NCBI GenBank assembly: GCA_010645155.1
Contig: CM021323.1
Coordinates: 6,963,888-7,027,887 of the forward strand
DNA: 64,000 nt
Origin: Tigriopus japonicus
Lineage: Eukaryota > Arthropoda > Copepoda > Harpacticoida > Harpacticidae
Reading direction: 5' to 3'
Position 1 is the stretch's first letter, and each line of letters starts with the position of its first letter. The notes beneath the pieces are model-generated. The model was not told the origin of the DNA and did no database searches. It saw only the letters and a program-made list of their open reading frames with translations. Shown piece after piece: positions 53,501 through 62,493 of this stretch. Made by a program: the position numbers and the translations under genes.

Positions 53501-54997
53501 TTCAGCCTTATGATGCAGCCATTCAATCACAAGATGCACAACACCGTCACATTTCAATCTTGAACCATTTGCAGCTTCAATCTTGACATTCACTGAATCA
53601 TCAAAATCAACAGCATGATCACGCAACAAACGAGAAGGAACTATACAATCCGTAGCTCCAGTGTCGGGTAAAACTTCCGTTTCAAAACACAATCCCGAAT
53701 CAGTGGTCACTCTGACAAAAGCCGTCGGAGTAGAAGTTGAGGTCTTGATTGCTTTGACCTGAGCACTTGACACAATTACATTCTTCGTAGAACTCCCAGC
53801 TTTCTTGGATGGACAAACGGATTGAAAATGACCAATCTTGCCACATTCATTGCACTCTCGATTAGTGGCAAGACAATGAGGACCAGTGTGTTTCAAAAAC
53901 CCACACTTGTTGCATCCTTCTGGACCCAAACTTGATTCTTTTCGTCCTCGTGATTGACTTCGACCTCTTGATTGGCTCTGACTTCGATGCTTTGATTGCT
54001 TATTATGTTTATAGGCGGAAATACGTTCGACCTTTACAGGATTTCCTTGGAGGGCAGCCAAATTTGCACAACCGGCCTCAAATGACTCACATTTGGCCTT
54101 CACTTCTGCCAAGGTCGGATTGTCCATACATAAGAGATCTCGTTGTAACTTTGGGTTTGAAACGGCGACGATTAAACGAGAGGTGAGTATCTCGTCGTAT
54201 GAAATTTTCTCCAACTCAGCCAAACTGCCCACTAACTTGAGTCGAACAAATAAGTCACAGAATGACTCCCCTGGGTTTTGTTTCAGGGTATTAAATTCGT
54301 GCCTCCTCCTCACTATGTTGACGGACTTGGCTAGATGTGCCTGAAGCTTATCCAAAACATCTTTGACGGACTCGTCTTCTGCAACATCCAGATATTGCGA
54401 CAAGGTCTGGATAACTCCCACATCCATGCATCCACGAAGTTGTGCCCGCTGCTCTTCCAAGGGAAATTGGTCCATCTGGTTTGACGTGTAGAAGTCTTGA
54501 AACTTCTGTCGCCAAATGTGGAAAGCAGATAAGGTAACATCCAAATTTAGTGATGAAGGCTTGAGCGACGTATTGATCCTCTTCACATGAGGGGTTGGAC
54601 GATCTCCTGCCACAAACGAACTTGTTTGGGTATCACGAATGGCAATCAATGCCACACTACGGTGTTTCATTAATCGGATTTCGCGCTCCATGGTAAGCAA
54701 ATCTTTCTGAATCTCGTCAATGATCAAAGTGTCTTCATCTTTGGTGTCTTCATCGGATTCTTCAGCATCTTGAACTTGAATATGCGACTCCACATACACC
54801 TCAACCCGATGCTCCACGGTTTGAAGTTCTTCCTCCAAGCTGGCAATCCGCCATCCTTCCAAGGTATTGGGATCCACCGATTGAAAGTCTTTCAATGCGG
54901 TCTTCAAGGCCTCCAAATTACGTTGAGCCTTGGAACGGAATTGTCCTCGTCTCCGTCTTAATGTGGAAATAGGGTCGATCTCGCCCCTGGTTGCCAT
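50546..54997 (-). CDS. Gypsy-2 gag-pol polyprotein
   Basis: A 1483-residue frame from ATG 54997 (17 more codons are open upstream without an ATG). Gag-like region with an acidic, charged N-terminal third, a basic Arg/Ser-rich stretch (HRSQSQSRGRSQ) and two zinc motifs (CNKCGFLKHTGPHC and CNECGKIGHFQSVC). Protease with Asp445 in LPDTGATD. Reverse transcriptase with VRLVVDYQHLN, FFSVMDATKGYWQ and VVDD (Asp763, Asp764). RNase H from MTDASRLQGLG. Integrase with a zinc domain (HLAHQ...CEMC) and catalytic motifs SADLFEYGG, RTDGGPQFS and SNGHAEAA. It resembles Gypsy-1 in layout and VVDD box but is clearly a different family in sequence. Intact and probably autonomous. Confidence 0.95.
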   Translation of the reverse strand: MATRGEIDPISTLRRRRGQFRSKAQRNLEALKTALKDFQSVDPNTLEGWRIASLEEELQTVEHRVEVYVESHIQVQDAEESDEDTKDEDTLIIDEIQKDLLTMEREIRLMKHRSVALIAIRDTQTSSFVAGDRPTPHVKRINTSLKPSSLNLDVTLSAFHIWRQKFQDFYTSNQMDQFPLEEQRAQLRGCMDVGVIQTLSQYLDVAEDESVKDVLDKLQAHLAKSVNIVRRRHEFNTLKQNPGESFCDLFVRLKLVGSLAELEKISYDEILTSRLIVAVSNPKLQRDLLCMDNPTLAEVKAKCESFEAGCANLAALQGNPVKVERISAYKHNKQSKHRSQSQSRGRSQSRGRKESSLGPEGCNKCGFLKHTGPHCLATNRECNECGKIGHFQSVCPSKKAGSSTKNVIVSSAQVKAIKTSTSTPTAFVRVTTDSGLCFETEVLPDTGATDCIVPSRLLRDHAVDFDDSVNVKIEAANGSRLKCDGVVHLVIEWLHHKAEVLAYVSPDTNVVLISWSVMMELEMIPASFPYSEKDRQRYGDRIPIEIRRSEVQNPSIIHDPSPSQVEKIRQSLLEEFSDVFDSSTSFKAMEGPPMEIHLKNMDGVQPYMCTTVRSIPHAYREPAKSEMDYMEDMGIVENAEDEPSDWVAPFLVVGKPGGGVRLVVDYQHLNKHIRRPVHPFPSTKDIMSSIPAGSKFFSVMDATKGYWQIPLSEEAKKLTTFLSPWGRKRFCRAPMGLNCSGDEYCARGDLALQGVDNVKKVVDDILVHGVTFEQMYRSVRSVLMRCREHKITLSSNKFVFGKQEVPYVGFIIGEDGIRPDPAKLAAIRDFPRPANVTDLRAFFGLLNQLGSFSPNVAKAVMPLRPLLSIKNAFMWLESVHTPAFKEACRLLSSAPVLAHFDSSLPIKLMTDASRLQGLGFALLQNHGSEESPTWKLVQCGSRFVSDTESRYAVCELELLAVVWAVQKCRIYLLGAEKFVVVTDHKPLIPIINGHSLDAVENPRLQRLKEKLTPYVFTMEWSKGKSHCIADALSRSPIQDPENVEEDDSNDAHIHVVMINTMMKSEMEADPALNLLKNAAKLDQGYQLLMDALQDEMISRTNLPDHARPYKRVWEAMTVEDGLVLIDCRKIVVPPSARKEILRLLHLAHQGITRTYERARRLFYWPGMKNDIVNITEACEMCQLYRPSLSQEPLQSDSPPPQRPFESVSADLFEYGGRSFLAYVDRFSGWVCFDSFGKTPCTREVVQSMKRIFASFGIPLKIRTDGGPQFSSAEFLKFCRDESIQHVVSSAFYPQSNGHAEAAVKMLKHLVMKHWNNGRLDREGFDAALLECRNIPRDDGLSPAQWLFGFNLRTRIPAHPSTLQTVDRDDRSDGLSRCLDKAELRFSNHSRDHDPLNVGDHVRIQDAITKLWDRQGTIQSIRDDGRSYVVTIGSRQYIRNRRYLRPLLSPIQDTIENDCETENLNISIPRRSTRTRKKVVHFNI

Positions 54998-55104
54998 GTT
55001 CTTGGCGGTGTTCCAACACGATCCCAAATTTTTCGCAGTCGAAGGCAATGGATTCCGTAGATTTCTACCACTTCAAATCGATGAAGTGTTCCACGCCTGC
55101 GCCA

Positions 55105-55286
55105 TGTGTTATATCGAAAATAAAGTAACACAAATTAAAAATGGTGGAACTTTATTCAAGTGAACGTGCCGAGCACATCATCGAAAATTATCGAACTTAA
55201 TAGAAAAGAACGGAAGAAAGAAGAAGGAACAGAAACGAGTTATTGGAGACGGAAGCGGGAAAGAAACTTGATTTGAAATCATCACA
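55105..55286 (-). repeat. Gypsy-2 5' LTR
   Basis: 182 bp, upstream LTR in the element's orientation, identical to 50331-50512. It is adjoined by the primer-binding site whose minus-strand reading begins TGGCGCAG. Confidence 0.95.
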
Positions 55287-55663
55287 AAATGAGATCGAAG
55301 TAATTGTAATTGTAATTGTAATTAATTACATTTCAACCAATGCAATTGACATTTTTTAATTACAAATTACAATTACATTTTCACCTATGTCGGAAGTTAT
55401 GGGATCAAACATATTTCAGATTTTCCCCCGCAACTTTATTCAGCATGCAAATTGATTCCATCAAAATTGAAAAGTTTTTGATGCTCTATAGCATTTTGCA
55501 GTTAAAAAGAAATTATTTCCGGTTCGGTTTGAAAATAAATGTAATTGAATGTAATTCAATTTCTTTATGAAAGTAACCATAATTGTAATTAATTACATAT
55601 GGAAATGAATTAATTGTAGTTAATTACGTTTGAAAAGTAATTGACACAGGTCTGGTAAGTTCA

Positions 55664-56127
55664 ATATTATTAAGAGGATTCTCAGCGTTGCTTGCCGTGT
55701 GTTCAATGGTGTACAATAGCAATTCTTAGACTGAGGGCCCTGAGATCCTATTGAGAGATCTTGAAGGATTTCTTACTTAAGAACGAACGATTGAAAAATA
55801 AATAATTTTGGCGCACTCAGGCAAAGTTTTCTTGAAATGAGTATATTTGTTGTGGAACCATGGTTTTGTTTCTATGAATGACACCTTCACACGAAGTACA
55901 TACTCTTTATTCTCAATAAACGTTGCAAGAGCGCACATTGGCAGGCCTAATTTGGCTAGAATTTTGTCCTTGACAAAACGAGAATGTTGAGCCACTACCA
56001 GAACTTATCAAATTGGACCACAAATTAACCGTTCAAAAAACCAGAGGAACTATGTCAAAAATTTCCACTGCAGTTTTTTTTAATCAAAAACCAGTGTTGA
56101 GCGTTGAAAGAATGAAACTAGATCAGG
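55664..56127. other. No gene recognised
   Basis: Sequence between the split MITE and a SINE, with no coding or repeat support. Confidence 0.4.
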
Positions 56128-56257
56128 GGTGAGGCGTGGCGTAGTGCGTACTGCGTCGGTTTGTTGTGTGGATGGGTGGGGTTCGATCCCAGCTGACTGC
56201 CACCCTCAAAACTCCCTGAAATGGAAACTTGAGCCGTCTTTCAATGGAACCAATTTC
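56128..56257 (+). repeat. tRNA-derived SINE head
   Basis: Contains an A-box-like TGGCGTAGTGCGTACTGCG (about 56137-56155) and a B box GGTTCGATCCC (56180-56190) at tRNA-like spacing, followed by a non-tRNA body. A hAT MITE inserted at 56258 within or at the end of the body. Confidence 0.65.
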
Positions 56258-56575
56258 TAGTGATAGACCGAAAGGGCTCATAACCGAAACCGAAAGTTTC
56301 GGCCGAAAGAGGGCTTAACCGAAACCGAAAGCAGCTGATTACAAAATTGTTCAAATACAAAATCCGCCTTAAAAATTAGAATGTGCTCGATGTTGGGTAG
56401 TCGCAAATTTTGAAAAATCTTAAAATTTAAATTTCAGAGGTTTTTGGACCAATTGTTTTCGATTTTGTTGTCAAACTCCATTTTATATGCTTGTCTGCTT
56501 TCGGTTTCGGTAGGCATAACCGAAACCGAAACCGAAACCGAAATTTTGGCCGAAAGCGCTTTCGGTCCATCACTA
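56258..56575. mobile_element. hAT-type MITE (TAGTGATGGACCG ends), copy 2
   Basis: 318 bp, with TAGTGATAGACCGAAAGG and GGTCCATCACTA ends and the perfect 8-bp duplication CCAATTTC (56250-56257 and 56576-56583). Homologous to 4659-4998, with the same CCGAAACCGAAA subterminal repeats. Confidence 0.92.
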
Positions 56576-56837
56576 CCAATTTCTAATATATACCATTTTT
56601 TATTCCTGACACACGCGAGGTGTGACTGGCATCTTTGGGCGCAGTCTGAAACAAGGCGTTCTCAGATGTGAAACGTAACGAAACGTTTAAAAACGGGTTG
56701 GTGAGTTACCAGTGCGCTTCCCTTGATCAGAGCTTAGGAAAGACTGTTAGGGGGAGCAGGAGTAGTTCCGTTCACCCTCCCTAGAGAGGTCTCTAACTAG
56801 TGATGGAAACAATCCAATCTTCAATCATATTCAAGGG

Positions 56838-57992
56838 CGATCTTGCCTAACAAATCTGATAAATCATCATGAGTTTGTCACACAAGCAGTTGATCGAGGG
56901 AAAGCTGTAGACACCAGTTAACTGGACTTTTCCAAAGCTTTTGATCTTGTTGATCATGGACTTCTGATGTTCAAAGTGAGAGAGTGTGGAATTGGTGGAC
57001 TCATAGGACGATGGATTGAACAATGGCTTCAAGAACGACAGCAGAGAGTAACTTTGAATGGTGAAGTGTCTCGGTGGAAAACTGTTCATACAGGTGTGCC
57101 ACAGGGTAGTGTACTTGGACCCCTCCTTTTCTCGATATTCGTCAACGACCTCGATGTGCAAAGTCCGCTGCAAATTTTGAAATTTGCAGATGACACAAAG
57201 ATATTTGGAATTATTGAGACCAAAACAGATCAAATCATGATGCAAGATGCCCTTGACCACGTCGTGAGTTGGGCTAGGTCCAATGAAATGTGTTTCAACG
57301 CATTAAAAACCAAAATGATGCGATTTAGTACTGCTTTGCCTTCGAGTGAGTATATTATGGATGGGGCTTCCATAGGAAAAGTGGATCTTCAGAAAGACTT
57401 GGGAATTCATGTTGATAATCGCTTCCGATTCACCAACCACTGTGGGAAATTATCTGCTAAGGCAAGGGGCCTTGTCCATCGAATAAAAAGAACATTCACA
57501 ACTCGAAACCCCGTTGTCCTAGTGAAACTGTTTCAAACATATGTGCGCCCAATACTAGAGGCGAATACTCAGGTTTGGAATCCCTCATTAAAAATCGGAA
57601 TTCATTGCCTTGAACGGGTCCAGCGATCATTTACAAAAAAGCTACAAGGACTGCAAGGATTATCTTACAAGGAAAGACTTCAACACTTGAAACTTGAATC
57701 TTTACAAGAAAGGCGCTCGCGTCTCGATCTTACACTGGCATGGAAAGTAATAGGTGGTAGTGTGATAGTGAATGAGAAATTCAAATTGGTGGGTAACTCG
57801 TGCCCTTATGCAACTCGTGCAGAGACCTCTGGCCTCTTAGAACGACCAAGATTTAGACGTTTCTGTCGGGAGAACTCGTTCTTTGTGAGAGTGGTTCCCA
57901 TGTGGAATGCCCTGCCAATTGAAATCAGAAGAAGCCCAAGCCTTCATGTTTTCAAAATGCTTCTTCAATCTACTACAATCGTCTTTTCCTAA
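56838..57992 (+). pseudogene. LINE ORF2 3' part (reverse transcriptase palm to C-terminus), 5'-truncated
   Basis: From about 56838 the frame reads LTNLINHHEFVTQAVDRGKA, a stop at 56920 inside the palm motif, then LDFSKAFDLVDHGLL. It is then open from 56923 to 57992: GVPQGSVLGPLLFSIFVNDL, catalytic ILKFADDTKIFG, thumb region (LQKDLGIHVDNRFRFTNHC), and the C-terminal YVRPILEANTQVWNP and LERVQRSFTKKL segments typical of CR1/Jockey-like LINEs. The endonuclease and reverse transcriptase fingers are missing at the 5' end. Over 340 codons remain open, so it is fairly young. Confidence 0.88.
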
Positions 57993-59200
57993 ACATTTAA
58001 ACATAATTTACGCATACCTAATGCTCGTTTACGACTTTGACCATTTGCTTTCTTCCTTTGTCTAGTTGCTTTTGCTTGTTCGTTTTTTATGTTGTTTGCC
58101 TCTTTTACTTTAATCTATACTCAGTATACACAAACGTGTTTGAGTGTCTCCAACCAATAAACCAATATTCACGATAGGTTGCCCAACTAGGTCTGCCAAT
58201 TAGCCTTCAGCGTCTATCATTTGTCGGTTGAATTCCATGAGGAAAAAGGCTTTCTTCTGAAGGTGAGCGCAAGTGCCACCCCTTGCTTTATCGTCTGTGG
58301 CTCAGGGGCGCTATGTAGAAGGAACTTGCTTCTTGATTTTGCAAGATGTTGTACTATGTGAGGGGTGATGGCAAACCTAAAGCTAGCAACCTCGCGTGAG
58401 AAAGATTGAAAGATTGTTTTTTTTCATCAGTATCTCTAACCCTCCCTAAACAATGCCTCCATCCGCTGCTCCAAGGTACGCGCCTGGTTAACGCAGAAAC
58501 TAGTTTACTGCATAACCCAAAGCGTTTAAGCCCTAACAAGGCAAACACTGATTTTTTTTATTACCAAAATTTGTCACGACCCTAGTTCCCAAAGATGTCA
58601 GGATTACCTCGAATCCGTTAACACTCTTTGAAATATTCAAACATCAGAGAAAGTGGGTATGTTTTGAAACCTTTTGTGCATCTCTCTTAAGAGAATTTCT
58701 AGTCGGTAGATGGAATTTATGTGGTTGCCATAGATCCCAGAAGTAACGTTTTACCTTCAATTACGATGAAATAGGGAGAAAACTTTGAAAGGGCAATAAG
58801 AATGAATAAGAGCCTGCCAACTTTTTGAAATTGTTTCTCTGCAACGTGTTACCCTTCAAATGATTCAAAATTAACCATGTCTAAAGCTCTCTTCTACAAA
58901 ACGTGCTCACAACCACGAATTTCACCCTAAAAATCTGTCAATAAACGCAGAAAACACGATATCAAAGCCTCCTTTTATCTGCTTGAATCTTGCGTAAATG
59001 GATTTTGTTTCCTTTTGGTCACAAAAGGAAGTTGGTGTAACTAGTCCCCACAAACGCTGCAGGTACATTTGCCATTGGACGACGGAATATGATATTCTTT
59101 AGGAATTCTTTTTGGGGAAAGGCAAATGCCACTAAACCGTTCCCCAACTTAATTGTGGAAGTCCGGTGTCAAGCCATATTCCTCAGGAACTGATCGAAGG
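57993..59200. other. No gene recognised
   Basis: Possibly LINE 3' untranslated sequence at first. There is no further coding or repeat support across the rest. Confidence 0.4.
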
Positions 59201-59212
59201 GATGGGTTTTGG

Positions 59213-60650
59213 TTATGATTTGGTTATGATTGGTGTTGATCGTATGATCAACACGATCCTGTGTTTGTGTTGTTGGATGTGAATGGCATTCCAAAGTACC
59301 TCTTCAGTCTTCGGATACTTTTTTAATGAGTTAACTGCAGTGCAGGTTGGAATGGAAATAGATCCTGTGATCCACGCAGGTACATAGTCGTACATAGGCA
59401 ATATGTGCGTTTGAAAGACATGGATTTCCACATAGATAAATTAATTAAAGATATCTCAATTTTGACGGCGCCCAAAAGTGCCCTCTGGAGGGGATTACCT
59501 AGAGTTATTCTTGCAAACGGTGCTTCATGATGAAGCTCATAGAGTGCGTTGCGTTGTGTGTAACGCATGGGTAACGCAAATATCCTTCATGAAGTTTGCA
59601 TCTTAGAGTCAATCCAGAAAATACAGCCTGAGTCATCTAGAGGTCACGGATCAAACTATTGTCGCCGTAGTCTGCCTGTTTAGCTAGAACTGAGTAGTCT
59701 GGGGCTTGGTCTGAGATTTCCATTTGGAGCGGAAGCTCGCAAAGCTTCAAGAGTGGGAAGAGGAAGCCAATCCTGGCACGAGCTGAGCTTTCACGTTAAC
59801 AACGTATTTTAAGTTCGTCGAGAAAGACAACTGAGACGAAAACATCAGCCCCAAATAGTTGAACTCGTAAGCTCTCTCGAGTTTAAACCCTTCAAATGAC
59901 CATGAGCAAGGAGGAAGCCTGCCTACCTTTGTGAAAAATCAGAATCTTCGATTTTTCTTTGTTCACTTATTGTTTAATACCACTCTGAGACAACAGAAGA
60001 TGTATAAATAGAGTATTGGCACGTGTAGACCAAACATTTAAGGGAGAATGGTAAGAAAGAAAAATCTGAAGATGACCTCTCAATAATTAAAGAAATGTAA
60101 ATGCAAAAGAGTGATGAAAAGGATCCATAAAGAAAAGAAACACACCAGCATTCCCAAACTACAAGATTCCAGGGCTCTTTTATGGGACTTCCAAATCGTT
60201 TGTCTCGCAATAGTTTTGTAAGTTATTCAAGCCTCCTGATGATCTTTGGCAGAATGGGTTATAATACAAAGCTCGTCTGTGTGCATGATAACTTGGTTGG
60301 TTTTCTTCTTTTGCCAAACCACTCCCTCACGGTGAAGAAAGAGAAGATCACTTACGAAGAGATAAAAAGGAAGGGAGAGCATGGATCCTCCAGAGGAACT
60401 CCATTGTTAGAGATGAATCCCCGTAAATGATGATTTCCAGATTTCACATGTAAAGATGTGTTTTGTTTAGAAGAATGAAGCAAAGGCACAAAAAGAAGAG
60501 GCATCCCTGACCGAAGGAGACGGTTAAGAAGTTTCGCCCAGTTAAAAAAGTCGAAAGCTTTCTTAAAATTGATGAGAGCGGTATTCGTCCTAGTTGGCAT
60601 GCTTAGTCTTTCCAAGGCGACTTCCTTCAAGATAGTTACTGCCCTCACTA
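59213..60650 (-). pseudogene. LINE reverse transcriptase pseudogene (second group, minus strand)
   Basis: On the minus strand from 60648: TALINFKKAFDFFNWAKLLN, then GVPLEDPCSPFLF (a decayed GVPQGDP box). In other frames follow MHTDELCIITHSAKDHQEA (the catalytic YADD box changed to HTDE), GRLPPCSWSFEGFKLERAYE, NYLGLMFSSQLSFSTN and CTAVNSLKKYPKTEEV near 59300. An unrelated stretch of about 250 bp separates the parts near 60000-60250. Several frame breaks and the lost aspartates make it inactive. It is a different LINE family from those at 22.7, 33 and 57 kb. Confidence 0.72.
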
Positions 60651-61084
60651 TGTCTAACTACAAATGAAAACGGTTGGCCTCAAATTGAAGCTTGATATTT
60701 TGTGTAAAAGTTTGCCGAAGATTGAGTTTCTTCTCAAAACCAAAAATTCGAAAACAAACAACCTCAACCTTTTTAACTCAACATTATGAAAGGAAGATAC
60801 ATTCGAAGAGCAATTGGAATTGAATTTGACGACGAATTGAATTTGACGAGCAATTGAGTATTGGAAAAAGCCCTATTTGAATCTATTTTGACGTTGCAAC
60901 TGAACTAAACTAGCTAAAAAATACTGATTACACCAATCCATAGAATTTTGGGCGCTTTTATCTTTGCCGCTAAATCTTTTTTCTTGACCATCGTTTTTCC
61001 AACATACTATTCCAACATACTAGTGTTTTGATGTGGTCTTACAAGTGAATATCAACGCTTATAACAAGTCTAATGCATTTAAAT

Positions 61085-61473
61085 TTAGTTGACATGGCTT
61101 TTCCCAGATCGTTTCAGCGTCTCCACGGTCACAATGTTGTGCTCTTTTTCATAGCAGTTGACCGGATCCGAACCCCACGGTTGGTCGCATTTCTTACATC
61201 GCTCCACACATCCTGCACTTTTGACACCCTGGTCGCAACAATCAAATTTCGACCGGCATCCACTGACTGGACTTGTAACGTTGATTTTGCAACATTTAAA
61301 CCTTTCCTCACACCCATCCTCGTCCCCCTGGTAATCCCCCACCAATTTCTTGCAACAGGTTCTAACCTGTTGACATCCTGGTTGGCCACTTAGTGAGCTA
61401 CAACATGAATAACGCTCGCCACCACAATTGCACAAGAAGAAATCGCAAGAAAACCACGGTTTGTAGAGCCCAC
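61085..61473 (-). CDS. Cysteine-rich protein, terminal exon (unknown family)
   Basis: The exon begins after the acceptor TACGTTTCAG (61474) with two bases completing a codon, then reads GLYKPWFSCDFFLCNCGGERY and on to a stop at 61085-61087, 128 codons in all. The cysteines are strikingly periodic: CC, 7 residues, GC, 5, CC, 12, GC, 5, CC, 9, GC, 5, CC, 7, GC, 3, CxxC. The end, CKKCDQPWG followed by NCYEKEHN, looks like a C2CH zinc site. Pairs of vicinal cysteines suggest either metal binding or a disulfide-rich fold; no signal peptide is visible in this exon. I do not recognise the family, and upstream exons were not found with confidence. Confidence 0.62.
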
Positions 61474-61499
61474 CTGAAACGTATTAGATGTCATAAATA

Positions 61500-62230
61500 T
61501 GCAAGTTGTTGTTAAAAGCTTAGAGCCCGTTATAAGTGTAAAAAAGAACGCATAGGGATCGTTGTAAAGCTTCCCGAATTAATCCAATATCCAAAAATTC
61601 AGATAAGGGCAATATATTGTCACAGTTCACGGCATCTGGTGGCAGAATGCGCAAGACCGCTCGTGTAAAAGTCGAAAAAACTATTGACGTAAAAATTTCA
61701 ATGGCTGTTATCCCGTCCAAGGCCTTGAAATAACCAACCATTTAGTGGAAATTATCAAAGATTTACTGAGATTTGTTGTGGAGTGGCAATTTCCAGACAT
61801 TTTAAGGAGTGGGGTTGGCTGACGATCACGCTCGTCAGCCATCAGCTGGCACTACGCTGTGAATCGAATAGGATTTCTGCCTCACAATATAAGAATGTTC
61901 TTCTGTCCCTTACTCATTACAAGCTTATTGTAATTTTGAAATGCCAGTTTTTAGACCTAATATCAGCCGCCATTAAGAGACCAAAGAGGATATGAGAGGG
62001 AAATAAGAAAAGGAGAGTCCCCTGTTTACCAACATTTGCCTGACTCAGAGTGATCATTTTCAGACACACTCAAAAAGGGTGAGAATGAAGCCTTTAGAAC
62101 CATGCATTTTTTTCATTAGTGTAACTAACTGAAGCAAGAGTGGTTGATCTCCTGAGCAATAAACTTCAAGTTTAATTCAGCATTGCACAATGAAATGCAA
62201 AAAAGCCAAAAATATGTGAACTACTCATTA
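61500..62230. other. No gene recognised
   Basis: A 73-codon frame (61520-61741, minus strand) lies upstream of the cysteine-rich exon. I could not pair it with splice sites that join in frame. Nothing else is supported. Confidence 0.35.
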
Positions 62231-62233
62231 AAG

Positions 62234-62345
62234 GTTAGCAGTTGTAGCGTTGGGGTTGAGCATTCGCCAACTAACCATCACATTCCAGGTTCAAATCCGG
62301 GGCTTGCTGAGTTCTAGTGACCAGTGGTATTAAGTTGCATGCAAC
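62234..62345 (+). repeat. tRNA-derived SINE head and partial body
   Basis: A-box-like TAGCGTTGGGGTTGAGC (62245-62261) and B box GGTTCAAATCC (62288-62298), then the shared body words TGCTGAGTTCTAGTG and GTGGTATTAA also seen near 15411-15450. The body is cut by the AATTACAATTAC repeat at 62348. Confidence 0.65.
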
Positions 62346-62493
62346 CGACCTGTGTTAATTACTTCTAAAATGTAATTAAGTGCAATTACAATTACATTGG
62401 TCTCAATTGTAATTATAAACAATTACAATTAGTCATTCAGCTTTAAATCATGACTTTTATACCCCGCAAGGTGTCATTTTGATCACTTGAGAG

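Larger units (their letters stand above)
50331..55286 (-). mobile_element. Ty3/Gypsy LTR retrotransposon, Gypsy-2
   Basis: A 4956-bp full-length element on the minus strand. The two 182-bp LTRs (50331-50512 and 55105-55286) are identical by eye, and the 5-bp duplication AAATG flanks it (50326-50330 and 55287-55291). One uninterrupted gag-pol frame, a primer-binding site next to the upstream LTR (plus-strand CCACGCCTGCGCCA, 55091-55104) and a polypurine tract (50513-50523) are present. Identical LTRs mean a very recent insertion. No envelope gene. Confidence 0.96.
50255..55655. mobile_element. hAT-type MITE (CAGACCTGTG ends) split by Gypsy-2
   Basis: The left end CAGACGTGTGATGTAATTG (50255) and the right end CAATTACTTTTC-complement...CACAGGTCTG (55655) mirror one another. 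GCAAGTTC (50247-50254) and GTAAGTTC (55656-55663) flank it, a 7/8 match. Without Gypsy-2 it is about 440 bp of AATTACAATTAC-rich sequence. Fragments of the family occur at 28996-29060 and 62348-62440. Confidence 0.75.

Noticed and set aside
61520..61741. Upstream exon of the cysteine-rich gene
   Set aside because: The 73-codon frame could not be joined in phase to the acceptor at 61474 using clear splice sites, and it has no cysteine pattern.
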